The position numbers and the translations under genes were made by a program. This document shows positions 6,408 to 13,420 of a stretch of DNA of 13,462 nt, piece after piece (the first letter of the stretch is position 1; the number at the start of each line of letters is the position of its first letter). The stretch comes from Candidatus Uhrbacteria bacterium (GTDB lineage: Bacteria > Patescibacteriota > Patescibacteriia > 2-12-FULL-60-25). The stretch covers positions 1 through 13,462 of the forward strand of contig JAHFIK010000004.1 of assembly GCA_023246415.1 (NCBI GenBank), read 5' to 3'. Under the pieces are notes generated by a model. It had not been told where the DNA came from and made no database searches. It saw only the letters and a program-made list of their open reading frames with translations.

Positions 6408-6552
6408 CCCCATTCACACTGAAAAAACGCGAATGAGGAAGGGTTTTGCGACTATATCACAACTTGGCCATTTCCGGTAGTCATGACAAGTCTCTTAGTC
6501 GTCTCTAATCACTCTCCTTTAAAAAAAGGATTCTCGTACGTCTCGGAATGCG

Positions 6553-7116
6553 TTATTGCGCCTGCTGGTCGCCTGTTGGCGGCGCTGGAGGTGGCGTTTG
6601 CGGAGCATCCTGCCCTGAGGTCGCATGCTGCTGAGGAGGAACAAAACGATCCCCGTTTCCTCCCTGCTGTGTTGAAGGCAATGTTGAAACCACGCCATTC
6701 GCCGCAGAGAGCGCATCGATCTTTCCTTCCATTCGCTTCAATTGCGCCTTCACATCCGTGATCTGCTTGATAATCTGAACTTCTCCGACGGTCTGACGAA
6801 CTGTTGTTCGTGTTTCACTTGCCGCCTGCACCGCATTGTATGCAACCGAGACCGTAATCACGACGGCGAGTCCGGCGATGATGGCCGCGGCCCACGTGTG
6901 CTTCTGCCCTTCCGCCGCCATCTTGATGTGATGATGACTTGGATGCGATGTCGGTCCACGGTAGCTCACGCTTCGCGGGACGCCACAGCTTCCATCGCAC
7001 GCGGAAGATCCGCAGCGATCGCATGGGATTGGCGTGTTCGCCGCCTCGACGGGCTTTGCCTTCGCTTTGGTTGCGCGTCGCGCAACAGCGGGCTTCTTTG
7101 TTTTTGGTTCTGGCAT
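6553..7116 (-). CDS. Single-span membrane protein with Cys cluster and coiled coil, unknown function
   Basis: The product has 187 residues. Residues 1-28 are Lys/Ala/Pro-rich. Residues 32-44 hold a compact Cys cluster (CDRCGSSACDGSC) that could bind a metal ion. Residues 75-97 are one hydrophobic span (AAAIIAGLAVVITVSVAYNAV). Residues 103-138 have heptad-like Val/Ile/Leu spacing with charged residues, suggesting a coiled coil. Residues 148-187 are a Gln/Pro/Gly-rich, probably disordered tail. The positive N-terminus suggests it faces the cytoplasm. No Shine-Dalgarno sequence is seen before the ATG at 7116, so the start is less certain, but an extended -10 promoter lies 54 bases upstream. No family is recognised. 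Confidence 0.7.
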   Translation of the reverse strand: MPEPKTKKPAVARRATKAKAKPVEAANTPIPCDRCGSSACDGSCGVPRSVSYRGPTSHPSHHHIKMAAEGQKHTWAAAIIAGLAVVITVSVAYNAVQAASETRTTVRQTVGEVQIIKQITDVKAQLKRMEGKIDALSAANGVVSTLPSTQQGGNGDRFVPPQQHATSGQDAPQTPPPAPPTGDQQAQ

Positions 7117-7169
7117 AGGAATGAATGAGAGAGTGATGTGTAAACAAATCTCTGATGAGACGTGGCCCT

Positions 7170-7178
7170 AGTATAACA
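7170..7178 (-). promoter_or_regulatory. Extended -10 promoter for the 6553-7116 gene
   Basis: TGT-TATACT on the minus strand (7178-7170) fits an extended -10 element; the -35 match is poor. Transcription would start near 7163, leaving about 47 nt before the ATG. Confidence 0.5.
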
Positions 7179-7363
7179 TATTCGTGTGTGGATATCGCTC
7201 TCGAACAGCTATTTCATCGCACTCGAGTGAGTCACGAGTTGCGAGTTACGAGTTGAGAGTCATGGGTGGCGCGTAGCAAAATGCGAGAACAACGATGCCA
7301 CACGATCCCCCGCTGCGGAGTCGCATTCAGCACAAGCGTCATTCACAAGACGTGCGTCGTGAG

Positions 7364-7399
7364 ACGTAAAATCCCCCGCTGATGCGGGGGATTTTACGT
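7364..7399. terminator. Terminator of the tRNA-Val gene
   Basis: Perfect 16-bp arms (7364-7379 and 7384-7399) enclose a four-base loop. The left arm reads ATTTTACGT on the minus strand after a C/G-rich stem. It touches the last base of the encoded CCA, so it probably ends the tRNA transcript. Confidence 0.7.
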
Positions 7400-7475
7400 G
7401 GTGGGCGGCAGAGGAGTCGAACCTCTGACCTTTACAATGTCAATGTAACGCTCTAACCAACTGAGCTAGCCGCCC
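7399..7475 (-). tRNA. tRNA-Val(GAC)
   Basis: The minus strand folds into a full cloverleaf. The acceptor GGGCGGC pairs with GCCGCCC. The D stem is GCTC/GAGC. The anticodon stem TTACA/TGTAA encloses loop TTGACAT with anticodon GAC. The T stem AGAGG/CCTCT encloses TTCGACT. The discriminator is A and CCA is encoded (7401-7399). The anticodon reads Val codon GUC. Confidence 0.95.
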
Positions 7476-7524
7476 TTCTTATTGAACTTTCAATTGCGCA
7501 TTTATTCGCACACAAGTGGCTGCC

Positions 7525-7579
7525 CTCTAACCTCCGCCATAGGCGGATCCGCCTTTGGCGGAAACTGAGCTAGCCGCCC
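7525..7579 (-). pseudogene. Broken 5' fragment of a tRNA gene, split by a palindrome
   Basis: 7563-7579 and 7525-7532 together reproduce exactly the first 25 bases of the neighbouring tRNA-Val (acceptor strand, D stem and D loop). They are interrupted in the D loop by 30 extra bases at 7533-7562. Sequence further 3' on the minus strand no longer matches the tRNA. It is therefore a remnant, not a functional tRNA. Confidence 0.8.
7533..7562. repeat. 30-bp palindromic element inserted in the tRNA fragment
   Basis: The element reads TCCGCCATAGGCGG...CCGCCTTTGGCGGA, a near-perfect palindrome centred on GGATCC with internal CCGCC/GGCGG stems. Comparison with the intact tRNA at 7451-7475 defines both insertion edges to the base. 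No target-site duplication is evident. Confidence 0.8.
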
Positions 7580-7645
7580 TGGGCCTCTTCTAAATGTGCC
7601 GAGATCGTACCGGTCTTCTCGAAAATCGTCAATCCCTGTTTAGAA

Positions 7646-7723
7646 CAAAGGGCAGAGAGCAAAGGGCAGAGGAGGGCCGATCCTTCACCCCCTCTTCCGC
7701 TACTCTTTGCTCTCTGCCCTTTG
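7646..7723. repeat. Inverted repeat with 19-bp arms upstream of the 7770 gene
   Basis: Arms 7646-7664 and 7705-7723 are perfectly complementary with a 40-base loop. The left arm runs into a partial direct repeat of its own unit (AAAGGGCAGAG). It lies 46 bases before the gene start and could influence its transcription or translation. Confidence 0.7.
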
Positions 7724-7769
7724 CCCTTTGCTCTAATATTTGCTACACCTTCACTCGGAGGTTTGGACC

Positions 7770-8318
7770 GTGAAAAAAGCCATCACCATTCACACTGTCA
7801 ACCACGTCATTGAAATCACGTTGCCGAAAAATACGCTTTGGACCATGGCAAAAACGCTTGGAGAAGCGTTCAGGCAAACGGACGACATGGAAGGTATTTC
7901 GTATCTCAGAACGATTGACGGATATCGCCTCTTAGGAGAGACTGCCGTCCTTCGGATCACGCTTCATGATGATGAGCTCGACGAGCTCTTCGAGATGTCG
8001 CAAGACATGGACCCTGCAACAACGTCCATCAAAAGTGACTTCGTCTCCTACGAGCTTCACATTCCACTCACGGATCTCGCATGGGTACTGATGCAACAGA
8101 TCGAGCATCAATTTCATCTCGACGCGCACGATACCGATGCGCCCGCGACACATGCATCAGTAATTGCACACTATGAGAATTTCCAGACAGATATAATCTG
8201 TGTCACGATTCTCATTCATGTGCAACGGCAGGTGGAATTTGAACGACTTCTACAGTCCTTCTGCGTCACGCACGAGTACGCCTTCGTCGACCACTCAGAA
8301 CCGTTCGACCAGGGGTAA
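7770..8318 (+). CDS. Hypothetical protein
   Basis: GTG 7770 is preferred because GGAGG (7757-7761) lies eight bases upstream; an in-frame TTG at 7740 has no such site. The product has about 182 residues, is acidic and soluble, with alternating beta-strand-like segments (AITIHTV, VIEITLP, AVLRITL, VSYELHIPL, DIICVTILIHV) and helices between them. The two strand-rich halves (about 1-75 and 88-160) may be related to each other, but this is only suggestive. No family is recognised. A terminator follows at 8352-8384. Confidence 0.7.
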   Translation: MKKAITIHTVNHVIEITLPKNTLWTMAKTLGEAFRQTDDMEGISYLRTIDGYRLLGETAVLRITLHDDELDELFEMSQDMDPATTSIKSDFVSYELHIPLTDLAWVLMQQIEHQFHLDAHDTDAPATHASVIAHYENFQTDIICVTILIHVQRQVEFERLLQSFCVTHEYAFVDHSEPFDQG

Positions 8319-8351
8319 CGGACGAGCGACTCCATTCGCCTCACTTCGATT

Positions 8352-8384
8352 GAGGACCCTCCTACCTGTGAGGTGTCCTCTTTT
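8352..8384 (+). terminator. Rho-independent terminator after the 7770 gene
   Basis: GAGGAC (8352-8357) pairs with GTCCTC (8375-8380), extended inward by CCTC/GAGG, and TTTT follows at 8381-8384. It starts 34 bases after the stop codon. Confidence 0.65.
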
Positions 8385-8563
8385 CGATTCCGGAACCCCC
8401 TGCAACGTCCGTCTATGGCGAGATAGGGGGGGTTGGGGACTCTACGTGACATCTCCCTCGACTTCGAGTAAGCTTATGCCGTTCAGAAAACGAGTCGTCC
8501 ATCGTTGCGGTCATCACCTCTTCATCACTCGCAACTCGTAACTCACAGCTCGCGACTTCCCCC

Positions 8564-9127
8564 ATGCCCACCCACAATCCCGTCACCTTTTTCAAACGCT
8601 TCGTCGCCTCCCCGATCGCGGTCGGCGCCGTGATGCCGACAAGCCTGGCAACCGCACGCGTCATGGCCGCTCCCATCCCAAAGGGCGGAACCGTCCTTGA
8701 AATCGGCGCTGGAACGGGCTCGATCACCCAAGGGATTCTCGAACGCATCGGTGATGCATCACGACTCACGTCGATCGAGCTCGATCCTGATCTTGGCGCT
8801 GAATTTCAAAAAAATTTCCCTCATGTTCGCCTGATTATTGGAGATGCGGAAGATGCGCTCAAAAAAAATATCACTTACGACGCGATCATTTCTGGCATTC
8901 CATTTACGATCATGCCTGCTGCAAAACGCGCACGCATGTTCGATTTGATCACGAAACGCTTGAAGTCGGATGGCGTCTTCGTCGCCATTCAGTACTCCCT
9001 CACCTCACTCCACGAATTAAAGGAGTATTTTACAAGCGTTCACGTTCGTTTTTCCGCATTCAACGTTCCACCAGCCGTTGCATACGTATGTAAGGGACCA
9101 AAACTCGTTGAGAAACGATTTGAATAG
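8564..9127 (+). CDS. SAM-dependent methyltransferase, PmtA-like (phospholipid N-methyltransferase family)
   Basis: The product has 187 residues, the usual size for this class I methyltransferase family. Residues 10-35 (FKRFVASPIAVGAVMPTS and on) match the family's N-terminal signature (RSPRTVGAVAPSS type). VLEIGAGTG (44-52) is the SAM-binding motif I. SIELDPDL (70-77) carries the acidic residue expected at the end of strand 2. IIGDAEDA (91-98) and DAIISGIPFTIMP (106-118) correspond to later motifs. The family methylates phosphatidylethanolamine or, in relatives, rRNA adenines; the substrate cannot be told here. No Shine-Dalgarno sequence precedes the ATG, so the transcript may be leaderless. 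A 64-bp palindrome follows the gene. Confidence 0.8.
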   Translation: MPTHNPVTFFKRFVASPIAVGAVMPTSLATARVMAAPIPKGGTVLEIGAGTGSITQGILERIGDASRLTSIELDPDLGAEFQKNFPHVRLIIGDAEDALKKNITYDAIISGIPFTIMPAAKRARMFDLITKRLKSDGVFVAIQYSLTSLHELKEYFTSVHVRFSAFNVPPAVAYVCKGPKLVEKRFE

Positions 9128-9139
9128 AAGGATCGGAAA

Positions 9140-9203
9140 GGAAAAAGGAAAAGAAAAAAGAAAATGGCTCTAGAGCCATTTTCTTTTTTCTTTTCCTTTT
9201 TCC
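9140..9203. repeat. Perfect 64-bp palindrome, probable terminator
   Basis: 32-bp arms (9140-9171 and 9172-9203) meet with no loop at CTCTAGAG. One arm is almost pure purine (GGAAAAAGGAAAAG pattern) and the other pure pyrimidine, so its transcript ends in a T-rich run. It starts 12 bases after the methyltransferase stop codon. Beyond the arms, AAGGATCGG and CCAATCCTT continue the symmetry imperfectly. Confidence 0.85.
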
Positions 9204-9230
9204 AATCCTTCGGATAAGAATCGCTTGAGA

Positions 9231-9266
9231 AATAAAAACCTCCGATCAACATCGGAGGTTTTTATT
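9231..9266 (-). terminator. Terminator of the 16S rRNA transcript
   Basis: Perfect 16-bp arms (9231-9246 and 9251-9266) with a four-base loop are followed on the minus strand by TTTTTATT. It lies just beyond the 3' arm of the 16S processing stem, so the rRNA transcript appears to end here without a 23S gene. Confidence 0.8.
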
Positions 9267-9269
9267 GTC

Positions 9270-9295
9270 TCTTCGACTGGTAAAGAGTGATCGCA
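9270..9295 (-). other. 3' arm of the 16S rRNA processing stem
   Basis: 9270-9277 and 9283-9295 are perfectly complementary to 10972-10979 and 10954-10966, with a five-by-five internal loop. The arms bracket the 16S gene about 100 bases downstream and 50 bases upstream of the mature ends, the layout of an RNase III precursor stem. Confidence 0.85.
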
Positions 9296-9392
9296 GTCAA
9301 TAACCCATTAATCTTGTATTTGTATCATGATGCATAGCATCAATGTCGACTGTGTCCCGAACTGAATCGGGACGGGAAAAATATCTCCCTAG

Positions 9393-10900
<1,508 letters not shown>

Positions 10901-10902
10901 AC

Positions 10903-10926
10903 ATCCTGATATATCTATATCAGGAT
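10903..10926 (-). other. Hairpin abutting the 16S 5' end
   Basis: 11-bp arms (10903-10913 and 10916-10926) around two bases form an A/T-rich hairpin immediately before the estimated mature 5' end. It may guide 5' maturation. Confidence 0.6.
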
Positions 10927-10953
10927 ATCTAGAATAGATTTGGACATTATTGT

Positions 10954-10979
10954 TGCGATCACTCTTCACTTGTCGAAGA
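10954..10979 (-). other. 5' arm of the 16S rRNA processing stem
   Basis: This arm pairs with 9270-9295 in two blocks of 13 and 8 bp. Further upstream in the leader, ACGAAA and TTTCGT enclose a CCCGG/CCGGG hairpin (about 11029-11060) that may also fold in the precursor. The gene-free stretch 10901-11336 holds the 16S leader, its two promoters and the divergent promoter. Confidence 0.85.
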
Positions 10980-11112
10980 TTCGACGGACGAGGTTTCCCT
11001 CGTGCTCTCTCGTTAATTGTTGGGTCACGAAATCCCGGCAGAACCGGGACTCTTTCGTTTTGTGTGACGCGGAATTTCTTCCGAATCACCCCTCTTCTAA
11101 CGAGGTGCTGGA

Positions 11113-11141
11113 AGGGTAATCGAAAACCCGGATGGCGTCAA
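11113..11141 (-). promoter_or_regulatory. 16S rRNA promoter, downstream candidate
   Basis: TTGACG (11141-11136) is 17 bases from TACCCT (11118-11113) on the minus strand. The -10 is poor. The start would be near 11106. Confidence 0.4.
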
Positions 11142-11236
11142 GAGCTGATTTGTGGATGAATTTATGGGCTTTTTCCCATTTATTCAGGAAGGCCAAAAAA
11201 AAGAGGGAGCACACAATTACAGCTAACTAGAGGGAA

Positions 11237-11265
11237 ATAATACGAGGCGGTTGTCATTGTGCCAA
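11237..11265 (-). promoter_or_regulatory. 16S rRNA promoter, upstream candidate
   Basis: TTGGCA (11265-11260) is 17 bases from TATTAT (11242-11237) on the minus strand, each one base from consensus. The start would be near 11230, giving a leader of about 330 nt. Its -35 box lies six bases from the -35 box of the divergent promoter. Confidence 0.65.
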
Positions 11266-11271
11266 GCCATC

Positions 11272-11300
11272 TTGACAAAATCACCCATTTATGCTATACA
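11272..11300 (+). promoter_or_regulatory. Promoter for the 11337 gene
   Basis: Consensus TTGACA (11272-11277) is 17 bases from TATACA (11295-11300). Transcription would start near 11307. This rules out the in-frame ATG at 11259 as the translation start. Confidence 0.75.
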
Positions 11301-11336
11301 TTAAACGTTGACCATGAACGCGATTCTCGAGGAGAG

Positions 11337-12140
11337 ATGACGTTTTCGGTCAACACGAACCACCAGAGTCCAATGGACTCCGGTAAAAATTCACCGGGCC
11401 TCAAAACCCATCACATTCACACGGACGATTTTGTCGTCCAAAAAACCAGCTGTTCAGGGAGTAATTCAATGACCACCAATACCGCTACTTCGACAGTCCA
11501 AAACACCAACGCTGCAACGACGACCACGAGCGAGTATCCTCCGAACACCGAGGAACGGATCGCGTTTCTGTTCGATGTCTTCACCAGAAAAGAGATCGAT
11601 CATCCGACACGTCCTGTCTGCCGCGAAGCCGCAGCATTTCTCGCGGTCCAGAAACTCTGGAAGATCGTCAGTCGCGATGAACGCCTGAGCAATTCGCCGG
11701 AAGATCTCGCTGCGCGCAAACGCCAAATCAATGGATACCGTCCCGTCTTAGACGAGGAACTGTTCCGCGGGTTGCTTGATCGTGCCGCGAACATCGGCCT
11801 CAACGTGCTCAAATTCGAACTGAGTCGATGCCATCTAGCCATCAGACGCGAGCCTCCGAAGCGTCTCGATGATCGTCGGAAGATGCAGATTGCTGAGTTC
11901 GTCACCAGCCATACACGGAAAATGTATTCCGTGGCCATGGAGATCGAGAATGGCGATCCGGCGTTCCTCATCGACGAGGTCGTTGGCAACGTCTATGCGA
12001 TCAACCTTGGTCCGCAACGGCCGGCACGGAACGCCAGCCGCTACCCCGGGGAAAAACGGACGTCTGACAGCGGAACACATCGCATCGCGCGATGCACTTC
12101 CGTAGAAACGCCCTCGGATCATCGGGCGAAGTCGGCGTAA
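11337..12140 (+). CDS. Hypothetical protein transcribed divergently from 16S rRNA
   Basis: The frame is open from 11259, but the promoter at 11272-11300 places the start downstream. ATG 11337 follows AGGAG by only two bases. ATG 11469 follows AGGGAG by a better seven bases and would give 224 residues instead of 268; both remain possible. The first about 70 residues are Ser/Thr/Asn-rich and probably disordered. The middle (from EERIAFLFDVF through FLIDEVVGNVYAINLG) is helical and charged, and the tail is basic and low in complexity. No membrane span or known motif is recognised. A long terminator hairpin follows at 12174-12249. Its placement back to back with the 16S promoter could tie its expression to growth rate, which is an inference. 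Confidence 0.65.
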   Translation: MTFSVNTNHQSPMDSGKNSPGLKTHHIHTDDFVVQKTSCSGSNSMTTNTATSTVQNTNAATTTTSEYPPNTEERIAFLFDVFTRKEIDHPTRPVCREAAAFLAVQKLWKIVSRDERLSNSPEDLAARKRQINGYRPVLDEELFRGLLDRAANIGLNVLKFELSRCHLAIRREPPKRLDDRRKMQIAEFVTSHTRKMYSVAMEIENGDPAFLIDEVVGNVYAINLGPQRPARNASRYPGEKRTSDSGTHRIARCTSVETPSDHRAKSA

Positions 12141-12173
12141 CCCCACACCCCTCCCTTCAAGGGTCGTTGAAGG

Positions 12174-12249
12174 AAAAACCGGTTCGAGAGAACTGAGAAG
12201 AATTGCACACCCTGTGCAAATCAACTCAGACTCCTCTCGACCGGTTTTT
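12174..12249 (+). terminator. Three-tier terminator hairpin after the 11337 gene
   Basis: AAAAACCGG (12174-12182) pairs with CCGGTTTTT (12241-12249). The stem continues with CGAGAG/CTCTCG (one bulge), CTGAG/CTCAG and TTGCACA/TGTGCAA around CCC. The run of T at the end fits termination on the plus strand, and the A run gives the same in reverse. Confidence 0.7.
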
Positions 12250-12273
12250 GCATTAGCGAATGAGGAAAATAGC

Positions 12274-12342
12274 AATCAAACAATCCAGCAATCCAGCAAT
12301 CTTTTAGCGTGAAGGATTGCTTGATTGTTGGATTGTTTGATT
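12274..12342. repeat. Inverted repeat with 28-bp arms next to the rsmA stop codon
   Basis: Arms 12274-12301 and 12315-12342 pair over 28 positions with two differences that can wobble in one strand. The left arm contains a tandem CAATCCAG unit. It ends one base from the rsmA stop codon (12344-12346) and may end or protect the rsmA transcript, though no strong U-tract follows. Confidence 0.75.
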
Positions 12343-12343
12343 A

Positions 12344-13267
12344 CTAGGACTCTGAAAGCCGCTTACCTAAATCCGCCCACTGCCCAACGCTCAGCTCTTC
12401 CGGACGTGCATTCTCCGAGGCACCGACCGCGTTCAACGCGGTAATAATCTTCTCTCGAGGTAATTCTTTTAAGACGAGCGTGGTCGTCATTTTCTTGCGC
12501 GGATTCAAGAAGGCACGCGCGGCGAGCGACATCACTTTTTCAGGATCAACACCCCATTTGGCACGTCGTTCTTCTTGCGACATCGGAACGATTTTGAGCA
12601 CTGACGATTCAACGTCTGGCGGCGGATAGAAACATTTTCGCGGGACCTTTCGAACGATCTTCACGAAACTCGACGCGAGCATCACGGAAAGCGAAATGAG
12701 GGAAACCGGAAGCGGAGTGAACGAGAGACTCTTCTTTTCACCGGGCTTTTCCTGTTTTCGACTTCCGATTTCTCCCACGATTCGCTCAGCCACTTCTCGT
12801 TGCATGAGGAGCACGATGACGGAGGGAATCGCGTCAGACCAGAGTGCCTTTCTGATAATTTGAGCGGTGATGCTGTATGGGATATTCGCGACGAGTTTCC
12901 AAGGTGAAGAATTTGGAATTTGGAATTTGGAATTTGGAATTTTACCCTCAGTCATCACCCTTCCCCAGTCCATCTCCAAGGCGTTCCCTTCAACGATCGT
13001 GACATGCTTCTTTAATCGAAGCTCCAGCTCATGGGCAAGCGCGCGATCTTTTTCAATGGCAACAACCGTGGCTCCGGCGGCAACGAGTTCCTCAGTGAGA
13101 ATTCCTAACCCTGGACCGATTTCAAGCGCGCGATCCCCTTCCACAATTTCAGCGGCTTCAATCGTCGCATTCAGGACGGATTGATCGACGAGAAAATGCT
13201 GCCCGTATCGCTTGTTCGGCTTTCGGCCGAGTTCTCTCAAACGATCGCGAATATCATTGCCTTTCAT
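12344..13267 (-). CDS. rsmA: 16S rRNA (adenine1518-N6/adenine1519-N6)-dimethyltransferase RsmA (KsgA)
   Basis: RsmA uses SAM to dimethylate the two adjacent adenines in the helix 45 loop of 16S rRNA during late small-subunit assembly. The family signature KRYGQHFLVD is at 19-28. Motif I is ALEIGPGLGILTEEL (47-61). IEKD (71-74) binds the SAM ribose. EGNALEMDW (93-101) follows. The catalytic motif IV is NIPYSI (128-133). The C-terminal region has VPRKCFYPPPDVESSV (208-223) and FLNPRKKM (253-260). At 307 residues it is longer than usual, because of two inserts: 110-121 (a 7-residue repeat) and about 166-190 (RKQEKPGEKK and neighbours). Both lie in loops between conserved blocks. No Shine-Dalgarno sequence precedes the ATG at 13267. 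Its target lies on the same strand about 3 kb away. Confidence 0.95.
   Translation of the reverse strand: MKGNDIRDRLRELGRKPNKRYGQHFLVDQSVLNATIEAAEIVEGDRALEIGPGLGILTEELVAAGATVVAIEKDRALAHELELRLKKHVTIVEGNALEMDWGRVMTEGKIPNSKFQIPNSSPWKLVANIPYSITAQIIRKALWSDAIPSVIVLLMQREVAERIVGEIGSRKQEKPGEKKSLSFTPLPVSLISLSVMLASSFVKIVRKVPRKCFYPPPDVESSVLKIVPMSQEERRAKWGVDPEKVMSLAARAFLNPRKKMTTTLVLKELPREKIITALNAVGASENARPEELSVGQWADLGKRLSES
12909..12942. repeat. Heptanucleotide tandem repeat inside rsmA
   Basis: Four complete TTTGGAA units (12912-12939) plus partial units at both ends lie within the rsmA frame. They encode IPNSKFQ-IPNSS on the minus strand (residues 110-121). Confidence 0.9.
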
Positions 13268-13302
13268 GGTGAGGAGAGGATAGCTTGAAATGTCTATAAG
13301 AG

Positions 13303-13331
13303 GTAGGGGCGGGGCCTGGCCCCGCCCCTAC
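13303..13331. repeat. GC-rich palindromic repeat, second copy
   Basis: 14-bp arms around one base are identical to the core of the terminator palindrome at 5435-5463. Here it stands alone, 36 bases upstream of rsmA and on the other side 24 bases before the promoter at 13355, without the A/T-rich outer arms. Confidence 0.85.
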
Positions 13332-13354
13332 GACAAAACGCATGCCTGCCCCAC

Positions 13355-13383
13355 TTGACCTGCCCTAAAATCTCTGCTAGCTT
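13355..13383 (+). promoter_or_regulatory. Predicted promoter for the 13421 gene
   Basis: TTGACC (13355-13360) is 17 bases from TAGCTT (13378-13383). The -10 context CTGCTAGCTT resembles that of the 5480-5508 promoter. Confidence 0.4.
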
Positions 13384-13420
13384 GAGCGTACTGGTCCTTA
13401 GACATGGGAAAGGCACCCAC

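Larger units (their letters stand above)
6297..6444 (-). ncRNA. Candidate structured small RNA
   Basis: On the minus strand an extended -10 element (TGA-TATAGT, 6459-6451; no good -35) would start a transcript near 6444. The transcript would contain a 19-bp stem with one wobble position (6336-6354 with 6389-6407). Inside it are AGTCGG/CCGACT and TCGCC/GGCGA stems. It would then reach an 8-bp hairpin (6302-6323) followed by a U-tract. Promoter, compact fold and terminator lie in the right order. Alternatively these are only the 3' region of the minus-strand gene at 6553-7116 plus a palindromic repeat. No known RNA family is recognised. Confidence 0.25.

Noticed and set aside
6483..6761. 92-residue plus-strand frame
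   Set aside because: It overlaps the end of the 6553-7116 gene and continues into non-coding sequence; no ribosome binding site.
7225..7262. GAGTTGCGAGTTACGAGTT stretch, with a related reverse form at 8525-8555
   Set aside because: It is a short low-complexity repeat of ACTCG units; the match is loose, and no function or defined edges can be given.
7646..7739. Promoter with TAATAT at 7734-7739 for the 7770 gene
   Set aside because: No acceptable -35 box lies 16-18 bases upstream, so it is not listed as a promoter.
11140..11160. DnaA-box-like TGTGGATGA as a sign of a replication origin
   Set aside because: It is a single imperfect match with no cluster and no dnaA or dnaN gene nearby.
11259..11336. 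ATG 11259 as start of the 11337 gene
   Set aside because: The consensus promoter at 11272-11300 lies downstream of it, so it would not be in the transcript.
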